Source: Bacteroidales bacterium UBA1754 (lineage in GTDB: Bacteria; Bacteroidota; Bacteroidia; Bacteroidales; Paludibacteraceae). From it: a DNA stretch of 64,000 nt. Of the stretch, positions 26,827 to 36,704 are shown one piece after another. The notes beneath the pieces were generated by a model. It was not told the origin of the DNA. It did not search any database and was given only the letters and a program-made list of their open reading frames with translations. The position numbers and the translations under genes are program-made. Each line of letters begins with the position of its first letter. The stretch's first letter is position 1. The stretch is from positions 7,824 through 71,823 of the forward strand of contig DCHK01000008.1 of the NCBI GenBank assembly GCA_002315615.1. The letters are read 5' to 3'.

Positions 26827-27579
26827 CTATTCTCCAAGTTCCTTTTTAATCCAGTCGTAACCACGTTCTTCCAATTCGAGTGCCAAATCGGGCGTGCCAG
26901 TTTTTACAATCTGACCTTTGTAAAGCACGTGTACGATGTCGGGCTTAATGTAATCGAGCAAACGCTGATAGTGTGTGATGACAATGGTAGAAGAATGCGG
27001 ATTTTTCAATTTGTTCACTCCGTTTGCTACAATGCGAAGTGCATCAATATCAAGTCCAGAATCGGTTTCGTCGAGTATTGACAAACGTGGCTCGAGCATA
27101 GCCATTTGGAAAATTTCGTTACGTTTTTTTTCTCCACCCGAAAAACCTTCGTTCACCGAACGATTTGCCAAACTGTTGTCTAATTCAACAAATTCTTTTC
27201 TCTCGCGCATCAATTTTAAGAAATCTGAAGCCGAAAGAGCAGGGAGTTTTTTGTATTTTCGGTGTTCGTTAACGGCAGCACGCATAAAATTTACCATACT
27301 TACGCCTTGAATCTCAACGGGATACTGAAAACTGAGAAATAAACCTTCTCTCGAACGGTCTTCAGGCGAAAGTTCCAATAAGTTTTTGCCTAAAAATGAG
27401 GCAGAACCTTTGGTTACTTCGTAATTTGGATTTCCTGCTAAAACTGCCGAAAGCGTACTTTTTCCCGAACCATTTGGTCCCATTATTGCGTGAACTTCAC
27501 CTTCTTTTATAGTGAGGTTTATACCTTTTAATATTTCTTTGCCGTTAATATTGGCGTGCAAATCTTTTATTTCAAGCAT
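26827..27579 (-). CDS. sufC: Fe-S assembly ATPase SufC
   Basis: The ABC-type ATPase of the SufBCD scaffold, 250 residues. Walker A is GPNGSGKS at about 35-42, the signature region reads [20 protein letters not shown], and Walker B leads into [20 protein letters not shown], the SufC-specific form. [12 protein letters not shown] carries the switch histidine. It lies after sufB with a 138-nt spacer of heptamer repeats and before sufD. Confidence 0.98.
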   Translation of the reverse strand: MLEIKDLHANINGKEILKGINLTIKEGEVHAIMGPNGSGKSTLSAVLAGNPNYEVTKGSASFLGKNLLELSPEDRSREGLFLSFQYPVEIQGVSMVNFMRAAVNEHRKYKKLPALSASDFLKLMRERKEFVELDNSLANRSVNEGFSGGEKKRNEIFQMAMLEPRLSILDETDSGLDIDALRIVANGVNKLKNPHSSTIVITHYQRLLDYIKPDIVHVLYKGQIVKTGTPDLALELEERGYDWIKKELGE

Positions 27580-27648
27580 ATTTAATGTTTAATCGTTTAA
27601 TTGTTGATTTGGTTATTTGATTATTGGTTAATTATCTCGCTTCTTGTT

Positions 27649-27692
27649 TCTCGCTTCTTGTTTCTTGTTTCTTGTTTCTTGTTTCTTGTTTC
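27649..27692. repeat. Heptanucleotide tandem repeat (CTTGTTT) between sufB and sufC
   Basis: About six near-perfect copies of CTTGTTT (reading TTCTTG TTTCTTG and so on), with slightly diverged units TCTCGCTTCTTG at the left. It is non-coding. Confidence 0.8.
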
Positions 27693-27717
27693 TCTCAACT
27701 CTAATCTCTCAACTCTC

Positions 27718-29148
27718 TCATCCCACGCTTCCTTCGAGCGAAACTTGCAACAGTTTTTGTGCTTCAACTGCAAATTCCATCGGTAGTTTGTTTATTACTT
27801 CTTTAGCATATCCGTTTACAATAAGTCCTATCGCATCTTCGGTAGAAATTCCTCGTTGATTGCAGTAAAAAATCTGTTCTTCGCTGATTTTTGATGTGGT
27901 TGCTTCGTGTTCTACAACCGAACTTTTGTTGTTAATGTCCATATACGGAAAAGTATGTGCACCACATTTATCGCCAAGCAAAAGACTGTCGCATTGCGAA
28001 TAGTTGCGCGAATTTTCGGCGTTTTTTGCAACTTTTACCAATCCTCTGTACGAATTTTGACTTTTGCCAGCGGAAATTCCTTTCGAAACAATATGACTCC
28101 TTGTGTTTTTTCCTAAATGAATCATTTTTGTTCCTGTGTCGGCTTGCTGATAGTTGTTTGTTACAGCCACAGAGTAAAATTCTGCCGATGAATTGTCGCC
28201 TTTTAGAATACAACTTGGATATTTCCAAGTGATGGCAGAACCTGTTTCAACTTGCGTCCACGAGAGTTTTGCGTTTTCGTGGCAAATTCCACGTTTGGTA
28301 ACGAAATTATAAATTCCACCATTGCCGTTTTTGTCGCCAGGATACCAATTCTGAACAGTAGAGTATTTTACTTCGGCATTGTCGTGTACAATGATTTCAA
28401 CAATGGCTGCGTGCAACTGATTTTCATCGCGTTGTGGTGCAGTACAACCCTCGAGGTACGACACGTATGCTTCTTCGTCTGCTACGATGAGTGTTCGCTC
28501 AAATTGTCCTGTATTTTCGGCATTTATACGGAAATATGTCGAAAGTTCCATTGGACAACGTACACCTTTGGGGATGTAAACGAAAGAGCCATCGCTAAAA
28601 ACTGCACTGTTCAACGCTGCATAATAGTTGTCGGCGTATGGCACAACCGAACCAAGATATTTTTGCACCAAATCTGGATGATGTTTAACAGCCTCGCTGA
28701 ACGAACAGAAAATGATGCCTTTTTCCATTAAATTTTCTTTAAAAGTGGTTTTCACCGAAACGCTATCCATTACTGCATCTACAGCCATACCACTGAGCGC
28801 CATTTGTTCTTCGAGCGGAATGCCGAGTTTGTTGAATGTCTTTATCAGTTCGGGATCCACTTCGTCCATACTTTTCACTTTCTTTTTAGGAGCAGCGAAG
28901 TACGAAATTTTCTGAAAATCTATTTCAGGAATATCAAGATGCGCCCAAGTTGGTGGCTCAAGTTTTTTCCAATGTTCAAATGCTTTTAGACGGAAATTTA
29001 GCAACCATTCGGGTTCTTCTTTTTTGGCAGAAATTAGTCGAACAACGTCTTCATTGAGTCCCGTTGGAATAATGTCGGTCTCAATATCCGAAGTAAATCC
29101 GTATTTATACTCACCTTTGGTGAAATCTTCAATGATGTTTTCTGGCAT
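27718..29148 (-). CDS. sufB: Fe-S assembly protein SufB
   Basis: The main scaffold subunit on which the Suf Fe-S cluster is built, about 476 residues. The family core is clear: YFAAPKKK near the N-terminus, [42 protein letters not shown], and the C-terminal [17 protein letters not shown] and [16 protein letters not shown]. The ATG at 29148 (MPENIIEDF) is chosen over an in-frame TTG 18 nt upstream. It is the first gene of the - strand run, with its own -7 box, so sufB should lead transcription through the rest. Confidence 0.96.
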   Translation of the reverse strand: MPENIIEDFTKGEYKYGFTSDIETDIIPTGLNEDVVRLISAKKEEPEWLLNFRLKAFEHWKKLEPPTWAHLDIPEIDFQKISYFAAPKKKVKSMDEVDPELIKTFNKLGIPLEEQMALSGMAVDAVMDSVSVKTTFKENLMEKGIIFCSFSEAVKHHPDLVQKYLGSVVPYADNYYAALNSAVFSDGSFVYIPKGVRCPMELSTYFRINAENTGQFERTLIVADEEAYVSYLEGCTAPQRDENQLHAAIVEIIVHDNAEVKYSTVQNWYPGDKNGNGGIYNFVTKRGICHENAKLSWTQVETGSAITWKYPSCILKGDNSSAEFYSVAVTNNYQQADTGTKMIHLGKNTRSHIVSKGISAGKSQNSYRGLVKVAKNAENSRNYSQCDSLLLGDKCGAHTFPYMDINNKSSVVEHEATTSKISEEQIFYCNQRGISTEDAIGLIVNGYAKEVINKLPMEFAVEAQKLLQVSLEGSVG

Positions 29149-29228
29149 TTTCTCTTTGTAAAACAATCAATAAAACACTGATAATAAGCAGAATAATTAC
29201 TATCGTTGAAATTTTCTGCTTTAATCTA

Positions 29229-29236
29229 CAAAAGTA
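29229..29236 (-). promoter_or_regulatory. Promoter -7 box for the suf operon
   Basis: On the - strand TACTTTTG matches TAnnTTTG, about 80 nt before the sufB ATG, with a TTG-rich stretch near the expected -33 position. It is divergent from the coaX promoter. Confidence 0.55.
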
Positions 29237-29299
29237 GTAATTTTTACGACAAGAAACAACGATTATATAAATAATGAATATCCAGTTGGAATAAAGTTG

Positions 29300-29307
29300 T
29301 ATCTTTG
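29300..29307 (+). promoter_or_regulatory. Promoter -7 box for coaX
   Basis: TATCTTTG matches TAnnTTTG, 8 nt before the coaX ATG at 29316. The very short leader would leave coaX with almost no 5' untranslated region. Confidence 0.6.
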
Positions 29308-29315
29308 CAGAAAAA

Positions 29316-30053
29316 ATGACAATGAATCTTGTAGTCGATTGCGGAAATACACAAACAAAAGTGGGATTGTTTCAACAAAATGCTATTTTTAAGACTTTCG
29401 TGTTTGAAAATGGTGATATTGAGGCAATTAAATCACTCGTTGAAAATTATGATGTGCAAAATGCAATTTTGTCGTCAGTTTCCGTTTTGCTCGATGAAAT
29501 GGCACAAAAAATCACTCCGTTGCTAAAAAAAATGATAATATTGTCGGCACAAACTCCATTGCCGATCAAAAATTGTTACAGCACACCTCAAACGCTTGGA
29601 ACCGACCGTTTGGCAGTGGCAGTAGCAGCCAATTTTCTTTCGTCGCAAAATGCACCATCTCTTGTGATAGATGCGGGTAGTGCAGTTACATACGAATTTG
29701 TGTCGGCAAACGGCGAGTATTTGGGTGGAAATATAGCACCTGGTTTGTCTATGCGTTTCACGGCTTTGAATAAATTCACAAAAAAATTACCACTTGTCAA
29801 AAAAAAAGAAAATTTCAACGAAATTGGCAACGATACTGAAAATGCAATTTTGGCAGGAGTCATCGAAGGAATGACGTTCGAAATTGACGGATATATTTCA
29901 AAATATACACAACAAAATCAAAATCTTTGCGTTTTTTTAACAGGTGGTGATGCTTTTTTCTTTGAAAAACGACTAAAAAATCGCATCTTTGCAAACGAAA
30001 ATTTATCGTTAATAGGTTTGAACCGAATTTTAGATTATAATGTACAAGGTTAA
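29316..30053 (+). CDS. coaX: Type III pantothenate kinase
   Basis: It phosphorylates pantothenate in coenzyme A synthesis. About 245 residues. The phosphate motif LVVDCGNTQTKVGLF is at the N-terminus, TLGTDRLAVAVAANF follows, and VIDAGSAVTYEFV and GGNIAPGLSMRFTAL are the type III core. It needs no P-loop, unlike type I and II kinases. ATG at 29316 and at 29322 are both possible starts. Its last 14 nt overlap the next gene. It is the first gene of an envelope-biogenesis run (outer-membrane protein, TPR, lptC). Confidence 0.95.
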   Translation: MTMNLVVDCGNTQTKVGLFQQNAIFKTFVFENGDIEAIKSLVENYDVQNAILSSVSVLLDEMAQKITPLLKKMIILSAQTPLPIKNCYSTPQTLGTDRLAVAVAANFLSSQNAPSLVIDAGSAVTYEFVSANGEYLGGNIAPGLSMRFTALNKFTKKLPLVKKKENFNEIGNDTENAILAGVIEGMTFEIDGYISKYTQQNQNLCVFLTGGDAFFFEKRLKNRIFANENLSLIGLNRILDYNVQG

Positions 30054-31311
30054 ATTTGTAGTCGCAATATTATTTATCACACTGATTGGTAATGAGTTGT
30101 TGACGGCTCAAAATGCAATATCCTCTCCATATTCACGCTTTGGTTTTGGCGAATTAAACTCAACTTCACTTTCGGCAGCAAGGTCAATGGGTGGTGTGGG
30201 CATCGGTTTTCGCAATAAAGGTGTGATAAATCCAACCAATCCTGCTTCTTTTACAAATATTGATACTCTGAGTTTTGCGTTTGAAGTAGGTGCCTCGGGT
30301 AGATATTCTAAACTTAAAAGTAATAGCGCTTCACAGTCCGATTTCAAAGGAAATTTTGACTATGTTGTAGGGCAGTTCCCTTTGTGCCGATGGGCAGGAA
30401 TGAGTTTTGGAATGTTGCCATATTCGGCAGTTGGATACGATTATTCTATAGAGAAAAAACTTCCAGCAAACACTGCACAAAATCCTACGGCAAAAGATTA
30501 TGTGTTTTCTCAATCGTACGAGGGTGAGGGTGGTATCAATCAAATTTTTGTAGGTGCTGCGGCAAAACCTATTAAATGCCTTTCGGTAGGTGTTAATTTC
30601 TACTATCTTTTTGGAAATATCGACCATTATCGCGAGAGTGTTCTTACATCAGAAACTGGACATACGGCTTTTCAGTCGTCAAATTTGCACATCAAAGATT
30701 TTCGTTTTAGATATGGTATTCAATATTTTCAACCGATAAACGAAAAAAACGAAATTGTTGTAGGTGCTGTATATGAAAATCGCTCGAAAGTAAACGGCGA
30801 TTATAAATTTATCTCGTGCCTTTCGCTCGTTTCTGCCGATACTGTCAATACAAGTTACGGTTTTGAATTTCCCGAAATGTTAGGTTTTGGCGTATGTTAT
30901 ATTTTCGACAAAAAATTGACTTTGGCTTTTGACTATTCTCTTACGAAGTGGAGTGGTGCACGTTATTATGGCGTTCGAGATTCGCTTAAAAACGAAAGTA
31001 AATTCACTTTTGGCGCTGAATATCTGCCAGATTTATACGGAAAGAAATTTTACCAAAGAATGAGATACAGAGTTGGTGCTACTTATACCGATTCTTATAT
31101 AAGTAAAATAGACGATTACGCAAAAATTACCGCTACGGTAGGCGTTGGTTTGCCAGTTCGCCACAATACTTCATATTTGAACATTGGTTTTGAATATGGT
31201 CATTTTGGTGCATTGTCATCCAGTGTTGATGCGCTGAAAGAAAACTACTATAAACTTTCGTTGGGCATTGTGCTTGTTGAACGTTGGTTTATGAAACGCC
31301 AAATTAAATAA
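30040..31311 (+). CDS. Putative outer-membrane beta-barrel protein (FadL/OmpP1-like)
   Basis: A 423-residue exported protein with a signal peptide (about residues 1-23, ending LLTAQN). The mature start SSPYSRFGFGELNSTS and the series of alternating strands (SFAFEVGASGRYSKL, FTFGAEYLP, YLNIGFEYGHFGALS) suggest an outer-membrane barrel related to the FadL/OmpP1 group found in Bacteroidota. Ligand or role is not known. It overlaps coaX by 14 nt and is followed by a periplasmic TPR protein and lptC, which suggests an envelope assembly function. Confidence 0.7.
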   Translation: MYKVKFVVAILFITLIGNELLTAQNAISSPYSRFGFGELNSTSLSAARSMGGVGIGFRNKGVINPTNPASFTNIDTLSFAFEVGASGRYSKLKSNSASQSDFKGNFDYVVGQFPLCRWAGMSFGMLPYSAVGYDYSIEKKLPANTAQNPTAKDYVFSQSYEGEGGINQIFVGAAAKPIKCLSVGVNFYYLFGNIDHYRESVLTSETGHTAFQSSNLHIKDFRFRYGIQYFQPINEKNEIVVGAVYENRSKVNGDYKFISCLSLVSADTVNTSYGFEFPEMLGFGVCYIFDKKLTLAFDYSLTKWSGARYYGVRDSLKNESKFTFGAEYLPDLYGKKFYQRMRYRVGATYTDSYISKIDDYAKITATVGVGLPVRHNTSYLNIGFEYGHFGALSSSVDALKENYYKLSLGIVLVERWFMKRQIK

Positions 31312-31387
31312 TTTTGCAAGTTAAACTTTTTGACGATTTTACAAGTCAAAGAAACAAAATTGAATATAAATTAAAAACTTTATAACT

Positions 31388-32713
31388 ATGAAAAAATGTA
31401 GATTTATCGCAACAGTTTTGGCATTAGGTTTGTCAATGTCAATGTTTGCACAAACCACTCCTTCTGCCGAATGCCAGGAGAAAATTCAACTTTTTAATAT
31501 GTATGCCAAAGTAAACAACTACGCCGATGCAGTTGAACCTTGGACTTGGGTTTACGAAAACGAACCTGCTTCTTCGCAATACATTTACATTTATGGTGTT
31601 AAAATTTTGGCTTGGCAAATTGCACAAGCAAAAACCGTAGAAGAAAAAATGGCGTATGTAGATAAATTGATGGGATTGTATGATAATCGTATCAAATATT
31701 TCGGTAGTAGTGCAAAATATCCAACTCCATATATTCTTGGTATGAAAGCGCTTGACTATGTGAACTATTACACAAAAGACGAATTGAAACGCGATGCTTA
31801 CGGATGGCTCGAATCTGCTATCAATGGTTTGGGCGACCGTTCGCAATTACCTTTCGTTCAACAATACTTCAACCTTTCTACTAATATTTACGCAAAGGAC
31901 AAATCGCACGGCGAAAAATATTTGACTGATTTTGTAAAAGTGTGCGCATTGCTCGATTCTATCTCTGCAAAAAATGCAGCAGATGCTAAAAAAATAGAAA
32001 CTGCAACTGCCATCAAACAAGAAGTAGAACAAAAATTTGTTTCTTCTGGTGCTGCCGATTGTGCTGCCATCGATGCTATTTTCAGCAAAGATCTCGAGGC
32101 AAACAAAGCAAACCAAGCGTGGTTGAACAATGCTTTGAAATTCTTCAAAAAATTGAATTGCATTGATTCTGATACATATTTTAAAGCAGCAGTATATTCG
32201 CACAAAATTTCTCCTTCTGTAGAGTCTGCACGTTCTTGCGCCGATTTGGCTTTGAAAAACAAAGAATATACTAAAACCATCGAATTGTTAGGACAAGCAG
32301 CCGACCTTTCGAAAGACAATACCGAAAAAGGTGAAATTTATTTCACAATGGCGCAAATTTATTACACAGGACTTGGAAACTACACAACTGCAAAATCATA
32401 TTGCTTGAAAGCCTTGGAAAACAAAACTTGGGGCGAACCTTACATTTTGATTGCAACAATGTATGCTTCAAACGGCAAAAGAATGTTCGATAACGATGAA
32501 ACATTCAATGCTACAATCTATTGGGCTATAGTAGATAAATTGGAACGTGCAAAAGCAGTTGACCCATCGTGTGCTGCTACTGCAAACAAAATGATTTCTA
32601 CCTATAAACAATATTATCCAAAGGCAGAAGAAACATTTATGAGACCAGAACTCGAAAAAGGAAAAACATTCCATATCGGTGGTTGGGTGAATGAAAATGT
32701 CGTAAGTCGATAA
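31388..32713 (+). CDS. Periplasmic tetratricopeptide-repeat protein
   Basis: A 441-residue protein with a signal peptide (MKKCRFIATVLALGLSMSMF, then AQTTPS). The rest is helical, with TPR-like units such as AECQEKIQLFNMYAKVNNYADAVEPW near the start and KGEIYFTMAQIYYTGLGNYTTAKSYCLKALE near 320-350. Function is unknown. It overlaps lptC by one base (TAATG), which ties it to lipopolysaccharide transport genes. It probably acts in the periplasm as a protein-interaction scaffold. Confidence 0.8.
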   Translation: MKKCRFIATVLALGLSMSMFAQTTPSAECQEKIQLFNMYAKVNNYADAVEPWTWVYENEPASSQYIYIYGVKILAWQIAQAKTVEEKMAYVDKLMGLYDNRIKYFGSSAKYPTPYILGMKALDYVNYYTKDELKRDAYGWLESAINGLGDRSQLPFVQQYFNLSTNIYAKDKSHGEKYLTDFVKVCALLDSISAKNAADAKKIETATAIKQEVEQKFVSSGAADCAAIDAIFSKDLEANKANQAWLNNALKFFKKLNCIDSDTYFKAAVYSHKISPSVESARSCADLALKNKEYTKTIELLGQAADLSKDNTEKGEIYFTMAQIYYTGLGNYTTAKSYCLKALENKTWGEPYILIATMYASNGKRMFDNDETFNATIYWAIVDKLERAKAVDPSCAATANKMISTYKQYYPKAEETFMRPELEKGKTFHIGGWVNENVVSR

Positions 32714-33279
32714 TGTTGAAAAATAGCAAAATACTTCATTACAATACAATGGCAATTTTTGTCATTGTATTGTTTTTGTTTTCGTGCAATTCTAAGAAAA
32801 ATTCATATCCATCGTTTCCAGATAGGAGTATGGTTCCCGTTTTGCGCGTTACCGATGTGGTAACGATGATTTCAGATTCGGGCATTACGCGTTACAGAAT
32901 TTCTGCACCCGAATGGCTTGTTTACGACAAAGCCCAAGATCCGTTTTGGGATTTCCCTAAAGGAGCAATTTTTGAACGATTTGACAATGATTATCAAACA
33001 GATGCAAGTATTAGAGCCGATTCTGTAGTGTATTTTTCCAATAGAAAAATTTGGCTTTTGTCAGGAAATGTAAAGGCAAACAATTTGAAAGACGAAAAGT
33101 TTGAAACGAACGTGTTGCATTGGGACCAAAACGAAGAGAAAATCTATACCGATGAAAAGGTAACTATCACGCAAATTGATAAAATTCTTGTTGGTTATGG
33201 TTTCGAGTCAAACCAAACATTCGACAAATATTCGCTCAAAAATGTCAGCGCAATTATTCCGTTAGAAAATGAGAAATGA
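32713..33279 (+). CDS. lptC: LPS export protein LptC
   Basis: A 188-residue protein of the LptC/DUF1239 group, the inner-membrane-anchored component that passes lipopolysaccharide from LptB2FG to LptA. A hydrophobic anchor (about 13-24) ends in a lipobox-like LFSC, so C25 may be lipidated. This differs from the non-lipidated E. coli form. The body has MVPVLRVTDVVTMISDSGITRYRI, IRADSVVYFSNRKIWLLSGNV and NVLHWDQNEEKIYTDEKV, which are the beta-jellyroll repeats of the family. It is the last gene before a strong terminator hairpin. Confidence 0.87.
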   Translation: MLKNSKILHYNTMAIFVIVLFLFSCNSKKNSYPSFPDRSMVPVLRVTDVVTMISDSGITRYRISAPEWLVYDKAQDPFWDFPKGAIFERFDNDYQTDASIRADSVVYFSNRKIWLLSGNVKANNLKDEKFETNVLHWDQNEEKIYTDEKVTITQIDKILVGYGFESNQTFDKYSLKNVSAIIPLENEK

Positions 33280-33321
33280 GATAATTATGAATTAAAAATT
33301 AAGAATTTTGAATTTTGAATT

Positions 33322-33345
33322 ATTGACCGAAGGGAAAGTAAATCA
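33322..33345 (+). repeat. Intergenic repeat ATTGACC..AGGGAAA, copy 1
   Basis: ATTGACCGAAGGGAAAGTAAATCA. Two other copies are at 35739 and 53285, all on the + strand and all in spacers before genes. Confidence 0.6.
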
Positions 33346-33392
33346 CTAAATCGCCAAATCAACATTAAATACTCTTGGAAGTCTTTTTTTAT

Positions 33393-33434
33393 AAAAATCA
33401 GTACAAAATCGTCGTTTGTATTGATTTTTTTTAT
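33393..33434 (+). terminator. Strong intrinsic terminator after lptC
   Basis: AAAAATCAGTACAAA (33393-33407) pairs with TTTGTATTGATTTTT (33415-33429), 15 bp with one G-U, loop of 7, then more T. It separates lptC from the chaperone gene. Confidence 0.75.
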
Positions 33435-33477
33435 AATTTCGTGCCGCATAAAATGGAAACAAATAATTTATTTATAA

Positions 33478-35565
33478 ATGGCAACACTAGAAAAAATTAG
33501 AAAAAGAAGTGTCATTCTTGTTGCAGTAATCGGTATCGCATTGCTCGCTTTCATTATTGGAGACTTTCTTAATTCTGGTTCGACTTTTTTCAATCAGTCG
33601 AAAATGAACGTCGTAACAGTTGACGACGAATCGGTAAAAATTGACAAATTTCAATCAATGGTTGATGATTTGTCTGAAATTTACAAATCACAAACAGGCA
33701 ATTCACAAGTGTCTGAAGAAGTAATGGAACAACTTCGCCAAACAACTTTCGAAACTATCGTTCGCGAAAGAATTCTTGACGAACAAGCCGAAAAATTAGG
33801 TTTGGCTGTTACTTCAAAAGAATTAACTGATTTGGTGCTTGGCGAAAATCCACACCCAATCGTTATGCAAAACTTGCGTATGTTCTTCAAAGAAGATGGA
33901 ACTTTCGATCGCGAAAATTTCAAACAATTCTTGAATAGTTTGAATCAAACTCCACAAAACGCACAACAAGCAGAACAAATTCAATCTGCTAAAAAGTTCT
34001 GGATGTTTTGGGAAAATAGAATCAAATATAGCCAACTCGAAATGAAATATGTTACTCTTTTGCAAAAAGCAGTTGTAGTAAATGATTTGCAGGCTCAATT
34101 GGCTTTCGATAACCGTAAGTCGTCTGTCGATTTGGCATACGTAGTAAAACCTTTTTCTGCAATAGCAGATTCTACAATCACAGTTTCTGACAAAGAAATA
34201 AGCGAATTGTACAATAAAGAAAAAGAAAACTACAAACAAAAAAATGAAACTCGCGACATTAAATACATCGTTTTCAGCGTAAAACCATCTGAAGCCGATT
34301 ATGAAAAAGTGAGCGATTGGATGAATAAAAACAAAGAAGAATTTACAACATCTGAAAATGTTGAAGATTTGTTGAACACTTCGTCAGACGTTCCTTTTAT
34401 GAATTATCATCTTTCTAAAAATGATGTAGATGTAGATTTCCGAGATTTCGCTTTCGCATCAGAAAAAGGTGCTTGTACAGATATTATCACTTCGGGCAAT
34501 GTTTACAAAATGGCTCGTGTGATTTCTGCTAAAACAATGGCTCCAGATTCTGTTCGCATTAGCATTATTCCTGTGTATGCAGCAAGCGACGATGCTACTG
34601 CAACACTTGCCGATAGTTTGCTTGGTGTGTTGAAAGGTGGTGAAGATTTCAAAACGCTTTCTGAAAAATTCAATGGTCGCGAAATTGGTTGGGTGAAAGA
34701 AACAGGACTTGAAAAAGAAATGATTCAACCTTGTTTTTATGGTTCTGAAAATTTATTCTCTGTAAAAACATCGAGTGGAACATACGTAATGAAAGTTGAA
34801 GAAAAAACTGCTAACGTAGAAAAAGTGCAATTAGCAATTCTTGAACGTGCAGTAGAAGCGTCTTCAAACACATTCGGAACTTACTATAACGAAGCAAACT
34901 CGTTCATTTCGAAAAACAAAACTGCCGAAACATTCGTAAGCGCAGCCGAAGAAGCAGGTTACTCTGTTCGTGAGTTTTCTGGTTTGGATGTAAACTCTGC
35001 ACGTTTAGGTCAGTTGCAAAACTCACGCCAAATTATAAAATGGACATTTGAGTCGAAAAAAGGCGCTGTTTCTGACGTATTTACTTGCGAAGACGATTTC
35101 GTAGTTGCAATGGTTGACAAAGTAAATAAAGCAGGTTATCGCTCGCAAGAGAGTGTAGCAGACATTTTGAAGTCTTCTATCATTAAAGATAAAAAGGCAG
35201 AAAAACTTACAGCAGAATTGCAAGGTAAAAACTTGGAAACTGCAGCAGCAGAAATGAACGCTACTGTTGATACACTTCGCAATGTGAACTACGCTCAAAT
35301 GCGTACACAAATTGGTTACGAACCAAAATTGGTTGGTGTAGCACCATTCAAAAACATTGGCGACAAGGGCGTTGTAGAATCATCAAATGGTGTAATGCTT
35401 TTCCAAGTTTTGAATAAAACTGAAAACCAAGAAACTTTTGATGCTGAATCGGAAAAAATGCAAGAAGAATCAAAATACCAATACGTTATTTCGCAATCGC
35501 AGAAATACTATGATATTTTGAGAGACAATGCTGAAATTGAAGACAATCGCGCAAGATTTTTCTAA
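33478..35565 (+). CDS. PpiD/SurA-type peptidyl-prolyl isomerase, inner-membrane chaperone
   Basis: A 695-residue protein with one N-terminal membrane helix (about residues 12-30, VILVAVIGIALLAFIIGDF) and a periplasmic remainder. The SurA_N/PpiD helical region contains FETIVRERILDEQAEKLGL and the DGTFDRENFKQFLN motif. Parvulin-like isomerase regions follow (near 345-450: SVRISIIPVYAASDDATATL and GREIGWVKETGLEKEMIQPCF). In PpiD-type proteins this domain is often degenerate and activity is unproven here. It helps folding of exported proteins. It is followed by a terminator. Confidence 0.85.
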   Translation: MATLEKIRKRSVILVAVIGIALLAFIIGDFLNSGSTFFNQSKMNVVTVDDESVKIDKFQSMVDDLSEIYKSQTGNSQVSEEVMEQLRQTTFETIVRERILDEQAEKLGLAVTSKELTDLVLGENPHPIVMQNLRMFFKEDGTFDRENFKQFLNSLNQTPQNAQQAEQIQSAKKFWMFWENRIKYSQLEMKYVTLLQKAVVVNDLQAQLAFDNRKSSVDLAYVVKPFSAIADSTITVSDKEISELYNKEKENYKQKNETRDIKYIVFSVKPSEADYEKVSDWMNKNKEEFTTSENVEDLLNTSSDVPFMNYHLSKNDVDVDFRDFAFASEKGACTDIITSGNVYKMARVISAKTMAPDSVRISIIPVYAASDDATATLADSLLGVLKGGEDFKTLSEKFNGREIGWVKETGLEKEMIQPCFYGSENLFSVKTSSGTYVMKVEEKTANVEKVQLAILERAVEASSNTFGTYYNEANSFISKNKTAETFVSAAEEAGYSVREFSGLDVNSARLGQLQNSRQIIKWTFESKKGAVSDVFTCEDDFVVAMVDKVNKAGYRSQESVADILKSSIIKDKKAEKLTAELQGKNLETAAAEMNATVDTLRNVNYAQMRTQIGYEPKLVGVAPFKNIGDKGVVESSNGVMLFQVLNKTENQETFDAESEKMQEESKYQYVISQSQKYYDILRDNAEIEDNRARFF

Positions 35566-35588
35566 TATAAAGCAAATAAAAAATTACA

Positions 35589-35621
35589 AGAGGCAGTTCG
35601 TTAGGATTGCCTCTTTTTTTT
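35589..35621 (+). terminator. Intrinsic terminator after the PpiD-like gene
   Basis: AGAGGCA (35589-35595) pairs with TGCCTCT (35608-35614), followed by seven T. It lies just after the stop of the chaperone gene. Confidence 0.85.
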
Positions 35622-35738
35622 GTTACTGCTGTGAAATAGATAAAAGAGATACGAGTTACAATTGTTGAAACCACGAAATATATTAGGTGAAGGTATAAAC
35701 CTAATCAAATCAACAAATCAACGAATCAACACTTAATC

Positions 35739-35761
35739 ATTGACCGTAGGGAAATAAATCA
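35739..35761 (+). repeat. Intergenic repeat ATTGACC..AGGGAAA, copy 2
   Basis: ATTGACCGTAGGGAAATAAATCA, 83 nt before the yicC ATG. It differs from copy 3 at two bases over the 23-nt core. Confidence 0.6.
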
Positions 35762-35795
35762 ACGAATAATCAAATCAACGGTACAAAAAAACTCT

Positions 35796-35803
35796 TATCT
35801 TTG
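35796..35803 (+). promoter_or_regulatory. Promoter -7 box for yicC
   Basis: TATCTTTG matches TAnnTTTG, 18 nt before the ATG at 35822. Its position decides that start over an upstream in-frame TTG that lies inside the box. Confidence 0.65.
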
Positions 35804-35821
35804 CATAAAACTTTTAGAAAT

Positions 35822-36688
35822 ATGATACTTTCGATGACAGGCTTTGGTAAAGCCACTTGCAAATATAAAAACAAACAAATAGTAGTTGAAATCCGTTCGC
35901 TTAACAGCAAACAACTTGATTTGTCAACAAAAATCTGTAGCAATTATCGCACGAAAGAAATTGAAATCCGCAATGAAATTGCATCACGCATAGAACGCGG
36001 AAAAGTTGATTTTTCGCTTTATATAGACAATTCGAGCAGCGAAATCGCACCACGCATCAATCAAGGTGTAGTGACAGACTACTACAACCAAATAAAGCAA
36101 ATTTCGGAAAATTTGAACATTGAACTTCCAAAAAATTGGTTCGATGTGCTTTTGCGTTTGCCAGATGCTACAAAAGGCGATAGCGATGAATTGGAAGACG
36201 AAGAATGGGAAGCGGTAAAGAAAACTGTTCATTCTGCAGTAGATCATCTTATTGAATTTCGCCAAAAAGAAGGTGTTTCGCTTGATAAAGTTTTCCGTGC
36301 AAAAATTGAAAATATTGGCAATTTTCTTTTGCAAATTGACCCATTTGAAAAAGAACGCGTAGAAAAAATAAAAGAACATCTACGCGAAAACCTAAATTCT
36401 TTGGGTGTAGATTACGACAAAAATCGTTTTGAGCAAGAATTGATTTTCTACATAGAAAAATTGGATGTAAACGAAGAGAAAAACCGTTTGCGTCAACACT
36501 TAAATTATTTCTTGCAAACAATGGAAGACGCCTCTTCGGGTAAGAAACTTGGCTTTATTTCGCAAGAAATTGGTCGCGAAATAAATACGCTCGGCTCAAA
36601 ATCGAACCATAGTGAAATGCAGAAACTTGTGGTGAAAATGAAAGACGAACTCGAGCAAATAAAAGAGCAAGTGCTTAATGTGCTGTAA
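35822..36688 (+). CDS. yicC: YicC family endoribonuclease
   Basis: A 288-residue protein of the YicC family. The N-terminal signature ILSMTGFGKA is right at the start, followed by VVEIRSLNSKQLDLS and EIEIRNEIASRIERGKV. The C-terminal KKLGFISQEIGREINTLGSKS is the DUF1732 core. In E. coli YicC acts as an RNA endonuclease or adaptor in small-RNA decay. The ATG at 35822 is chosen because the -7 box covers the only upstream alternative. The following AlkD-like gene starts about 16 nt later. Confidence 0.93.
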   Translation: MILSMTGFGKATCKYKNKQIVVEIRSLNSKQLDLSTKICSNYRTKEIEIRNEIASRIERGKVDFSLYIDNSSSEIAPRINQGVVTDYYNQIKQISENLNIELPKNWFDVLLRLPDATKGDSDELEDEEWEAVKKTVHSAVDHLIEFRQKEGVSLDKVFRAKIENIGNFLLQIDPFEKERVEKIKEHLRENLNSLGVDYDKNRFEQELIFYIEKLDVNEEKNRLRQHLNYFLQTMEDASSGKKLGFISQEIGREINTLGSKSNHSEMQKLVVKMKDELEQIKEQVLNVL

Positions 36689-36704
36689 GAAACCAAACTC
36701 GCAA

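Noticed and set aside
27649..27692. Heptamer array considered as CRISPR
   Set aside because: The units are 7 nt, with no spacers and no cas genes nearby.
35801..35821. Longer N-terminus for yicC from an upstream TTG
   Set aside because: The codon lies within the -7 box TATCTTTG, and the family begins with ILSMTGFGKA.
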